Part shown: positions 1 through 4,772 of the stretch, piece by piece
Layout of the letters: the number at the start of each line of letters is the position of its first letter
Numbering within the stretch: position 1 is the first letter of the stretch
Origin: Bacteroidota bacterium
GTDB taxonomy: Bacteria > Bacteroidota > Bacteroidia > Flavobacteriales_F > PHOS-HE28
Assembly: GCA_963169595.1 (NCBI GenBank)
Contig: CAUJFM010000189.1
Span: 1-6,859, forward strand
Reading direction: 5' to 3'
DNA: 6,859 nt
The notes under the pieces: model-generated
The model's input: only the letters and a program-made list of their open reading frames with translations
What the model was told of the DNA's origin: nothing
Database searches by the model: none
Program-made: the position numbers and the translations under genes

Positions 1-705
1 CCCACCGCCAAGCTGTTCGGCTACCTCATGCAGGCCGAGATCGACAGCGTGGGCAAGGTGCTCGGGAACCCGCAGCGCCCCATGACCGCCATCGTGGGCG
101 GCAGCAAGGTGAGCAGCAAGATCGAGGTGCTGCAGAACCTCATCGGCAAGTGCGACGAGCTGATCATCGGCGGCGGCATGGCCAACACCTTCGTGAAGGC
201 CATGGGCGGCCAGACCGGCGCCAGCCTCGTGGAGGACGACCTGCTCGACACCGCGCGCGGCATCATCAAGGAGGCCGAGGCCAAGGGCGTGAAGCTCCAC
301 ATCCCCACCGACGCCGTGGTGGCCGACGCCTTCGCCGAGACCGCCAACACCGACCAGTGCGCGGCCAACGCCGTGCCCGACGGCTGGATGGCGCTGGACA
401 TCGGCCCCAAGAGCATCGAGGCCTGCCGCGCCGCCATCCTGCGCAGCAGAACGCTGCTCTGGAACGGCCCCATGGGCGTGTTCGAGATGAAGCCCTTTCA
501 GCAGGGCACCATCGCCATCGCGCAGGCCGTGGCCGAGGCCACCAGCCAGGGCGCCTTCAGCCTCGTGGGCGGCGGCGACAGCGTGGCCGCGGTGAACCAG
601 TTCGGCCTGGCCGACAAGATCAGCTACGTGAGCACCGGCGGCGGTGCGATGCTGGAGTACCTGGAGGGCAAGGTGCTGCCGGGGATCGCGGCGATAGAGG
701 GGTAG
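1..705 (+). CDS. pgk: Phosphoglycerate kinase, C-terminal part (5' end outside window)
   Basis: Phosphoglycerate kinase transfers the acyl phosphate of 1,3-bisphosphoglycerate to ADP in cytoplasmic glycolysis, and runs in reverse in gluconeogenesis. The frame is open from base 1 and ends at TAG 703-705, giving 234 residues. The family is about 390-420 residues long, so roughly the N-terminal 160, including most of the substrate-binding domain, lie to the left. Visible family signatures in order are GGSKVSSKI (nucleotide-domain entry), IIGGGMANTF, DIGPKS, WNGPMGVFE, the ADP/ATP-binding LVGGGDSVAAV, and the C-terminal STGGGAMLEYLEGKVLPGI. The C-terminus is complete and nothing key is missing. 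GC is about 70% in a sampled line, in keeping with a native housekeeping gene. No clear terminator with a T-tract follows; the next 340 bases hold no convincing gene. The first ATG in the visible part (28) is internal and is not the gene start. Confidence 0.97.
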   Translation, partial: PTAKLFGYLMQAEIDSVGKVLGNPQRPMTAIVGGSKVSSKIEVLQNLIGKCDELIIGGGMANTFVKAMGGQTGASLVEDDLLDTARGIIKEAEAKGVKLHIPTDAVVADAFAETANTDQCAANAVPDGWMALDIGPKSIEACRAAILRSRTLLWNGPMGVFEMKPFQQGTIAIAQAVAEATSQGAFSLVGGGDSVAAVNQFGLADKISYVSTGGGAMLEYLEGKVLPGIAAIEG

Positions 706-722
706 ATCTCACCTTCAGTCAA

Positions 723-746
723 CTCCTGTGGCTTGGCGAACAGGAG
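723..746. repeat. 7-bp inverted repeat (possible hairpin) 18 bp after pgk
   Basis: CTCCTGT (723-729) and ACAGGAG (740-746) are perfect inverted repeats around a 10-base loop. The position, 18 bases past the pgk stop, fits a transcript-end structure, but no T-run follows on either strand, so a classical intrinsic terminator is not supported. It could be a weak hairpin or chance. Confidence 0.35.
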
Positions 747-749
747 AAA

Positions 750-761
750 GCTGAGCTCAGC
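750..761. repeat. 12-bp perfect palindrome GCTGAGCTCAGC
   Basis: The sequence reads the same on both strands over all 12 bases and sits four bases after the 723-746 inverted repeat, inside the low-GC interval downstream of pgk. A perfect palindrome without a spacer cannot form a good hairpin but is the usual shape of a dimeric protein-binding site or a restriction/methylation target. No function can be assigned. Confidence 0.4.
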
Positions 762-1045
762 GAAGAGGTTGAACGGCAGTGGCTTCACCACATGCTCGCG
801 CGTGGGGCATTCCCGAACGAATTCCATCGTCAGAAGGAGTATTGCAGCAGTATCTTCAGTGGAAGACACGGCGTCTATCCAGCAGCTAAATGGCTGGACT
901 CCCCGCTCTGCCTCCTCCGAGGTGGGTGCATATGGGTAGACTGCCGCCACCCAGTGAAAGCCCGAAAGAACCAGAAGGCTCGCAACGTGTTTACCCACAA
1001 AGGGTTGACCGTGGCCAACGCAGTCCCCATCTTCGCGCACCGGGC

Positions 1046-1924
1046 ATGATCATCGGCAAGAAACATATCCTCTTCCTGTTCAGCCTGTGCCACGGGATGG
1101 TCGTATCCGCTCAGGATGGCGAGCCCCAAGAGGTCGGTCCGGGGGCGAAGAAGGGCTTCATGTTCGGCCTGAACGTGGGCTACCTGCTGCCCAACGACGA
1201 GCCGGCCTCGTTCTACGATGGCACGCCTAAGGAGCCGGGGTTCCTGGACCTGAATGAGTTGCTGGGCCAGTGGTTCATCCGGAACCAGGTGATCAACACC
1301 CTTGGCGATCGGGCCGCGAACTACCGGCTGAGCGAATACCCGCAGGAGTACCGGTACAACAATGCCCTGTCGATCGGAGGCCATGTGAGGTACCAGTTCA
1401 ACTGGACCCACGCCGTGGTCGCGGACATGAACTTCGCCAGACTTCGCTCGGGCGGCCTCTTCGTGATCGAATACCCCGACAACACCGGTTTCACCCAACC
1501 GGTCTATGAGAACTTCGAGATCACCGGGGAGGAGGACCGGATGAACCTGAGCCTCGGATACCAGGTGGCCTTGGGCGCCCCTTCCGAATTTGGCGTGCAC
1601 CTGGAGTTCGGTCCCCTGCTCACATCGGTCCGTGTTCGCAGCAACCAGGTCCGCATCGGCGACGGGACCTACAACATCCTGCGCGCCCAGACGGTGGGTC
1701 TGGCGGCCGATCAGTTGATCACCGCTCCGATCCCCACCGTGACCTCGCTCGGTGGCTATGGTCAGCTGGGGGCCAACCTGGAGTTCCACAAGTTCACCGT
1801 GGACCTGGCCCTGCGGGTGAACCTGGAGAAGATCGCGCTCTACGAGGGGCAGGAGGCCAGGTATCGCCCGAGCTACCTGCCCTTCCTGCGGCTGGTCTAC
1901 CAGGTGTCGGGGAGTGGGTCCTGA
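1046..1924 (+). CDS. Exported probable outer-membrane beta-barrel protein, unknown function
   Basis: This 292-residue protein matches no family I can name. Residues 1-22 (MIIGKKHILFLFSLCHGMVVSA) form a typical Sec signal peptide: two lysines, a hydrophobic stretch, then VSAQD, with cleavage likely at the AQ/D site. That is why the ATG at 1046 is preferred over the open frame running back to 890. The mature chain is rich in alternating polar and hydrophobic stretches with aromatic residues (for example GFMFGLNVGYLL, ALSIGGHVRYQFNW, RMNLSLGYQVALG, FGVHLEFGPLL, GQLGANLEFHKFTVDLALRVNL, YLPFLRLVYQV). These look like amphipathic beta-strands separated by long charged loops, and the last strand lies near the C-terminus, as in Bacteroidota outer-membrane barrels. 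No Shine-Dalgarno or TAnnTTTG element is obvious upstream. It is probably a single-gene unit between two non-coding stretches. The barrel assignment is inference from pattern; it is exported with good confidence. Confidence 0.8.
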   Translation: MIIGKKHILFLFSLCHGMVVSAQDGEPQEVGPGAKKGFMFGLNVGYLLPNDEPASFYDGTPKEPGFLDLNELLGQWFIRNQVINTLGDRAANYRLSEYPQEYRYNNALSIGGHVRYQFNWTHAVVADMNFARLRSGGLFVIEYPDNTGFTQPVYENFEITGEEDRMNLSLGYQVALGAPSEFGVHLEFGPLLTSVRVRSNQVRIGDGTYNILRAQTVGLAADQLITAPIPTVTSLGGYGQLGANLEFHKFTVDLALRVNLEKIALYEGQEARYRPSYLPFLRLVYQVSGSGS

Positions 1925-1955
1925 AGTTGCGCGGTGCCTCCGAACTCGGCGGACC

Positions 1956-2006
1956 GAGGCATTCATTGCCGCCATTCTGCGCACCAAGACCCTGTTGTGG
2001 AGCGGG
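1956..2006 (+). pseudogene. Short remnant resembling the pgk EA..AAIL..TLLW.G segment
   Basis: Translated in the frame starting at 1956, this reads EAFIAAILRTKTLLWSG. The intact phosphoglycerate kinase in this window has EACRAAILRSRTLLWNG at 418-468. By hand alignment 12 of 17 residues and about 37 of 51 bases are identical, and most differences are conservative. Weaker resemblance seems to extend on both sides with frameshifts: ELGGP in the neighbouring frame at 1942-1956, where pgk has DIGPK, and a CCAT-containing stretch to about 2035. The rest of pgk is absent and no start or catalytic GGGD segment is present, so it cannot be a working gene. The likely reading is a relic of a partial pgk duplication or of a diverged second pgk. 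Chance similarity is the alternative, made unlikely by the run of identities. No search was possible. Confidence 0.5.
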
Positions 2007-2090
2007 TGCCATCGTGGTGGCTTGAACACCAGCCAACCGCCAAGACCCGTCCATTTTCACCCCCTCCCTCCCGCACTGCCTCCCTGCGCT

Positions 2091-2098
2091 TATCTTCG
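2091..2098 (+). promoter_or_regulatory. Possible -7 element TATCTTCG upstream of the cold-shock gene
   Basis: TATCTTCG matches the Bacteroidota -7 consensus TAnnTTTG at five of its six fixed positions. It lies after a pyrimidine-rich stretch and would give a leader of roughly 90 bases before the ATG at 2196. No clear -33 TTG element is seen at the expected distance, so the call is weak. Confidence 0.3.
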
Positions 2099-2195
2099 TA
2101 TCACCTAACACCTCGGCACACCACCGCGCCACCGTGCACTACGGACCCGGCAGTTGGTGATCAACGCCTCAGCGGTGATGGGCCAAGAACAACGC

Positions 2196-2630
2196 ATGGG
2201 TGATTCGTTCAACAAACGCGAGCAGGAAAAACGCCGCCAGCAGAAACAGGAGGAAAAGGAGCGCCGCAAGGCCGAACGCAAGGCCAACAGCGCCGGTGGC
2301 GGACTTGACAGCATGATCGCATACGTGGACGAGTTCGGCCGCATCAGCGACACCCCGCCCGACCCCACCAAACGTCAGGAGATCAAGGCCGAGGACATCG
2401 AACTCGGTGTGCCCAAACGCGAGGATGAGGCTCCGGTGCTGCGCACGGGCCGCATCGACCGGTTCGACACGTCCCGCGGCTTCGGATTCATCCAGGAGGA
2501 CGGCACCCGCGAACGCTACTTCGTGCACGTGAGCGCCCTGCTCGATGAAGTGGGCGAAGGCGACAAGGTGACCTTCGACCTGGAGCGCGGACCCCGCGGG
2601 CTCAATGCTGTGGGTGTGAAGAAGGCCTGA
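2196..2630 (+). CDS. Cold-shock-domain protein with charged N-terminal extension
   Basis: This 144-residue cytoplasmic protein probably binds single-stranded RNA or DNA through a C-terminal cold-shock domain (about residues 84-143). The two nucleic-acid-binding motifs are present: RNP1 as RGFGFI (94-99) and RNP2 as YFVHVSA (108-114), followed by GDKVTFDLERGPRGLNAVGV, the usual last strands. Residues 5-30 are almost entirely K, R, E and Q (KREQEKRRQQKQEEKERRK), probably a charged helix or coiled coil. A conserved linker, LDSMIAYVDEFGRISDTPPDP (37-57), follows. This architecture is familiar from Bacteroidota, where it is about twice the length of E. coli CspA. The ATG at 2196 was chosen because homologues start M-x-D-S-F; upstream ATG (2178) and GTG (2154) codons would add an uncharacteristic tail. 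It converges with the CvpA-family gene 20 bp downstream. Which RNAs it binds is unknown. Confidence 0.9.
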   Translation: MGDSFNKREQEKRRQQKQEEKERRKAERKANSAGGGLDSMIAYVDEFGRISDTPPDPTKRQEIKAEDIELGVPKREDEAPVLRTGRIDRFDTSRGFGFIQEDGTRERYFVHVSALLDEVGEGDKVTFDLERGPRGLNAVGVKKA

Positions 2631-2650
2631 GGCCCCGGGCTGCGCAGGTG

Positions 2651-3184
2651 CTACGGTCTTCCTTCGTGGGGAAGGCTCTCAATGCCATTGCGCACCTCCT
2701 CCACCGCCCACTGCACCCACTTGGTCTCACCCAGCGCCGGCACCAGCAGGGGTGCAAAGCCGCGCACCGGAGCATATAGCACGGAGGCTTCCCGCGCCTC
2801 GGCCGGGGGCATCGCACCTTCGGTATAGCCCACCAGCAGGTTCAGCACCACGCTGAGGCTGAAGGCGGAACGGACCACCCCGAAAACCACACCGGCGAGC
2901 TTGTTCGGCAACCCGAGCTGCGCCAGGTCGATGAGCGTGGTAAGGAAGCGAGCAAGCACGTGCACCGCGAGCAACACCACCAGGAAGGTGATCACAAAGG
3001 CCAGTGCGGCATGGTCGATGTCGATGCCCAGCGCAGTGGTCACCTGCTCACTGAAGCGGGAGGCGGCCCAGATGCCGGCCACCAGCGCCACCAGGGAAAG
3101 CAGTTCCACGATGAAGCCCCGCTGGAAGCCCTTGAACGCGGCAAGGGCGAGCAGGGCGAGGAGGAGAAGGTCCAGCCAATTCAT
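2651..3184 (-). CDS. CvpA-family inner-membrane protein
   Basis: This 177-residue protein belongs to the CvpA (colicin V production) family, small integral inner-membrane proteins of unclear mechanism linked in other bacteria to colicin V export and envelope homeostasis. The start MNWLDLLLLALLALAAFKGFQRG is the family's typical beginning: a first helix followed by a short basic FKGFQRGF loop. Then come a second helix (IVELLSLVALVAGIWAA), a third (AALAFVITFLVVLLAVHVLARFL) and a fourth (KLAGVVFGVVRSAFSLSVVLNLLVG). After these lies a soluble tail with a conserved-looking SVLYAPVRGFAPLLVPAL segment. The ATG at 3184 is preferred over an upstream TTG at 3214 because of the family start. It is transcribed divergently from the gene at 3298 and converges with the cold-shock gene. 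No promoter is obvious on its strand. The family call is good; the cellular role is not known from sequence. Confidence 0.9.
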   Translation of the reverse strand: MNWLDLLLLALLALAAFKGFQRGFIVELLSLVALVAGIWAASRFSEQVTTALGIDIDHAALAFVITFLVVLLAVHVLARFLTTLIDLAQLGLPNKLAGVVFGVVRSAFSLSVVLNLLVGYTEGAMPPAEAREASVLYAPVRGFAPLLVPALGETKWVQWAVEEVRNGIESLPHEGRP

Positions 3185-3261
3185 GATGCCGATGGTGGTG
3201 GTGAAGGTGGTCAAAAAAGCGGAAGCACGACCTTTGTTCCCCGTTCACGAAACCCTCCTCT

Positions 3262-3280
3262 GACCATCGCTCCGATGGTC
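3262..3280. promoter_or_regulatory. Perfect 8-bp inverted repeat in the divergent intergenic region
   Basis: GACCATCG (3262-3269), spacer CTC, and CGATGGTC (3273-3280) form a perfect dyad 17 bases before the ATG at 3298 and 77 bases before the start of the divergent CvpA-family gene. It could be an operator bound by a dimeric regulator of one or both genes, or an 8-bp stem with a 3-base loop in the leader of the rightward mRNA. A weak TAnnTTTG-like GACCTTTG at 3229-3236 lies upstream on the plus strand, which would place the repeat inside that transcript. Confidence 0.4.
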
Positions 3281-3297
3281 CGCCCAACACACCCTCC

Positions 3298-3633
3298 ATG
3301 GACCTGGCCTTTGAAAAACGCTGGCGCGAACTGGTGACGCGGCTCTCCGCTCGGTTCGATGCCGGAACGATGGACCTGAACGCCCTGCTGTTCCTGATCG
3401 GGGTGCAGGAGCTGGGCCAGGGGGCACGCGACTTCAAGAAGGATGAGAAGGTGGCCCTGATGCACATCGCCATCTGCGTGGTGCTGCGGCCCTATGGCTA
3501 CTACAAGGAACTGGGGCGCGATGCCGATGGCTGGCCGCACTTCGAGCGCGTGAAGGAGCTTCCTCCGCTGGGGCCGGAGGAACAGGAACGCCTGATGAAG
3601 GAGGCCGTGCTGGCCTATTTCGAGGAAGCCTGA
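3298..3633 (+). CDS. Small conserved Bacteroidota protein of unknown function
   Basis: This is a 111-residue soluble protein with no signal peptide or membrane segment. I recognise the pattern as a conserved uncharacterised family in Bacteroidota, about this length, but know of no assigned function. The segments that look family-defining are ALLFLIGVQELGQG (about 29-42), FKKDEKVALMHIAICVVLRPYGYY (about 46-69), DADGWPHF (about 74-81) and the C-terminal PPLGPEEQERLMKEAVLAYFEE. The composition suggests an all-helical fold. It begins with ATG directly after the divergent region carrying the 3262-3280 inverted repeat. It ends four bases from the stop of the opposing lipoprotein gene, so it is a single-gene unit. 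No catalytic or metal-binding motif stands out; the single-copy histidines (MHIA and WPHF) are too few to argue an enzyme. Confidence 0.82.
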   Translation: MDLAFEKRWRELVTRLSARFDAGTMDLNALLFLIGVQELGQGARDFKKDEKVALMHIAICVVLRPYGYYKELGRDADGWPHFERVKELPPLGPEEQERLMKEAVLAYFEEA

Positions 3634-3637
3634 ACCC

Positions 3638-4018
3638 TTACTGGGCAGGCAGGATGATCACCGTCTCGTTGTTGGTCTCCTCCTCCAGGATCTTGATCAG
3701 GCCTTCGCCGATCAGGGTGTCCTTCGTGGCGAGGATGTCCAGCACCGCAAAGCCCGACTGGCCCTGCTTGTACTCGTCGGTGTAGTCGAACTCCGCACGC
3801 CCGGCCGCATCGGTGGTGGTCTCCTTGTCCAACCGGTTGGGGTCGTTCAGCGGGAAGGCGGGGGCCGCAAAGAGCTTCACCACCGCACCCGGCACCGGTG
3901 CACCATCCTCATCGACCACGGTGATCACTGCGGTGGTGGGCTCCTCCTTGTTGCAGGCCGTGAACAGCATGGTGGGGACCACCAGGGCCAGCAGGCCGTG
4001 GAACAGGTGACGCGACAT
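3638..4018 (-). CDS. Small lipoprotein with Ig-like/carboxypeptidase-regulatory-type domain
   Basis: The ATG at 4018 gives a 126-residue protein starting MSRHLFHGLLALVVPTMLFTACNKEE: a short basic start, a hydrophobic core, and a lipobox FTAC, with the lipidated cysteine at residue 22. It should therefore be a membrane-anchored lipoprotein. C-N-K-E-E resembles the K-(D/E)2 surface-export signal described for Capnocytophaga lipoproteins, so outer-face display is possible. The mature part, TTAVITVVDEDGAPVPGAVVKLFAAP followed by TTDAAGRAEFDYTDEYKQG, is the typical signature of a carboxypeptidase-regulatory-like or CNA-B-like beta-sandwich (V.D..G.P..GA.V.L....TD..G.A.F). The frame continues upstream to 4255, but that extension would bury the signal peptide. 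A second in-frame ATG at 4030 adds only four residues. It converges with the gene ending at 3633 and diverges from the isomerase. Ligand and partner are unknown. Confidence 0.85.
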   Translation of the reverse strand: MSRHLFHGLLALVVPTMLFTACNKEEPTTAVITVVDEDGAPVPGAVVKLFAAPAFPLNDPNRLDKETTTDAAGRAEFDYTDEYKQGQSGFAVLDILATKDTLIGEGLIKILEEETNNETVIILPAQ

Positions 4019-4035
4019 GGCAACGGGCATTGGGT

Positions 4036-4043
4036 TACTTTTG
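4036..4043 (+). promoter_or_regulatory. -7 promoter element TACTTTTG for the isomerase-pheS operon
   Basis: TACTTTTG is a perfect match to the Bacteroidota -7 consensus TAnnTTTG. Transcription would begin roughly 7-10 bases later and reach the ATG at 4071 after a leader of about 20 bases, which supports that start over the in-frame ATG at 4017 lying upstream of the element. A good -33 TTG is not evident. It sits only 18 bases from the start of the divergent lipoprotein gene. Confidence 0.5.
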
Positions 4044-4063
4044 GACGCCTTGTCCAGCAAGGC
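4042..4063 (+). promoter_or_regulatory. Two overlapping short hairpins in the isomerase leader
   Basis: TGGAC (4042-4046) pairs with GTCCA (4052-4056) around GCCTT. GCCTTG (4047-4052) pairs with CAAGGC (4058-4063) around TCCAG. The loop of the first is the left arm of the second, so they cannot form together. The second ends seven bases before the ATG at 4071. Stems are only 5 and 6 bp; regulatory meaning is speculative, and DNA-level binding in this divergent promoter is an alternative. Confidence 0.3.
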
Positions 4064-4070
4064 TTCGCGG

Positions 4071-4772
4071 ATGTCAAATGTAAGCAAGCCCCGGATCATC
4101 GCGCAACGCACCCTGGCAGTCGTGCTGCTGTCCTTGTTCTCCTGCGTCCTGCCGGCCGCACTACGGGCCCAGGCACGGCCCCAAGTGGAGATCCGCACCA
4201 CCCTGGGCACCATCATCGTGGAACTGTACAACGAGACCCCCCAGCACCGGGACAACTTCCTGAAGCTGGTCCGGGAGGGCGCTTACGATAGCCTGCTGTT
4301 CCACCGGGTGATCCCGGGCTTCATGGTGCAGGGCGGTGACCCGGACAGCCGGCGTGCGGTGGACGACATGCCCCTGGGCAACGGTGGTCCCGGCTACACC
4401 GTGCCGGCCGAGATCGTGCCGGGCATCATCCACCGCAAGGGCGCGTTGGCCGCCGCCCGGCAGGCCGATGGTGTGAACCCCGAACGGCGCTCCAGCGGAA
4501 GCCAGTTCTACATCGTGCAAGGCAAGACCTTCGCCCCTGCCGACCTTGACCGGTTGAACGCCCGCAAAGGCAAGGACGCCGTGGCCTACACCGAGGCTGA
4601 TAGGAACACCTACGGCACAGTGGGCGGCGCACCGCACCTGGATGGTGCCTACACTGTGTTCGGCGAAGTGGTGCATGGCCTCGAGGTGATCGATGCCATC
4701 GCCGCACGACCCACCGGCGCCTACGACCGACCCTTGACCGATATCCGCATGTTCATGCGCGTGATCCGATGA
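4071..4772 (+). CDS. Exported cyclophilin-type peptidyl-prolyl cis-trans isomerase
   Basis: This 233-residue enzyme catalyses cis-trans isomerisation of X-proline bonds and probably assists folding of periplasmic or outer-membrane proteins. Residues 1-35 (MSNVSKPR..., a hydrophobic stretch, ALRAQA) form a signal peptide. A cysteine in LFSC makes a lipoprotein possible but the lipobox is poor. The cyclophilin core starts at VEIRTTLGTIIVELYNETP. It carries the active-site block FHRVIPGFMVQGGD (77-90, with R79, F84 and Q87 matching the catalytic R55, F60 and Q63 of human CypA), GSQFYIVQG (143-151), and HLDGAYTVFGEV (about 189-200). An insertion, APADLDRLNARKGKDAVAYTEADRNTYG (about 155-182), lengthens the fold, as seen in Bacteroidota exported cyclophilins. 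The ATG at 4071 is favoured over 4017 because it follows the TACTTTTG element and starts right before the signal peptide. The stop overlaps the pheS start (ATGA), implying co-transcription and perhaps translational coupling. Confidence 0.93.
   Translation: MSNVSKPRIIAQRTLAVVLLSLFSCVLPAALRAQARPQVEIRTTLGTIIVELYNETPQHRDNFLKLVREGAYDSLLFHRVIPGFMVQGGDPDSRRAVDDMPLGNGGPGYTVPAEIVPGIIHRKGALAAARQADGVNPERRSSGSQFYIVQGKTFAPADLDRLNARKGKDAVAYTEADRNTYGTVGGAPHLDGAYTVFGEVVHGLEVIDAIAARPTGAYDRPLTDIRMFMRVIR

Larger units (their letters stand above)
706..1045. other. Gene-free, lower-GC interval after pgk
   Basis: This 340-base gap separates pgk from the next convincing gene. A rough hand count gives about 54% GC over 721-900, against about 70% in a sampled line of pgk. 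Several frames stay open on both strands: a GTG-started minus frame reads from 1040 back into pgk, and a plus frame runs through from inside pgk. Neither has a product I recognise. The minus frame has a mixed third-codon position (about 57% G/C by a partial count), unlike the strongly G/C-ending codons of the flanking genes. It holds a 7-bp inverted repeat and a 12-bp palindrome, listed separately. It may be decayed coding DNA, an interspersed repeat, or a long untranslated region; the sequence does not decide. Confidence 0.6.
1925..2195. other. Gene-poor interval with pgk-like remnant and csp leader
   Basis: These 271 bases separate the outer-membrane protein from the cold-shock protein. The left part holds a short stretch resembling the pgk active-site segment (1956-2006, listed separately) next to a small CTCGG/CCGAG hairpin (1945-1958). 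The middle (about 2061-2090) is a pyrimidine-rich tract. The right part from about 2091 probably contains the promoter and 5' leader of the cold-shock gene. Short frames here encode nothing recognisable. Confidence 0.6.

Noticed and set aside
890..1045. N-terminal extension of the outer-membrane protein back to 890.
   Set aside because: It would bury a clear signal peptide that begins at the ATG at 1046; the extension is proline-rich and unpatterned.
706..1045. Integron attC site or CRISPR-like repeat in the low-GC interval, suggested by GTTTACCC/GGGTTGAC-like pieces near 990-1010.
   Set aside because: No complete R and L site pair, no repeat-spacer periodicity, and no integrase or cas gene nearby.
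150..1049. A plus-strand frame running from inside pgk to just past the outer-membrane protein start.
   Set aside because: The first 180 codons are an out-of-frame reading of pgk (extremely R/G/H rich). The remainder over the low-GC interval has no recognised family and no separate good start.
875..2029. A 384-codon minus-strand open frame opposite the outer-membrane protein gene.
   Set aside because: The plus strand has a signal peptide and coherent beta-strand pattern, while the minus product has no recognisable fold. It is explained by high GC.
2631..2650. Bidirectional terminator between the convergent cold-shock and CvpA-family genes.
   Set aside because: Only GGCCT-G-AGGCC, with a one-base loop, is visible around the cold-shock stop, with no T-run on either strand; it cannot be supported as a hairpin terminator.
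4017..4070. Earlier isomerase start at ATG 4017.
   Set aside because: It lies upstream of the TACTTTTG element and would place 18 extra residues before the signal peptide. The ATG at 4071 fits both the promoter and the exported protein.
4019..4255. N-terminal extension of the lipoprotein back to 4255 on the minus strand.
   Set aside because: The signal peptide and lipobox start at 4018, and the extension overlaps the isomerase signal peptide region on the other strand.
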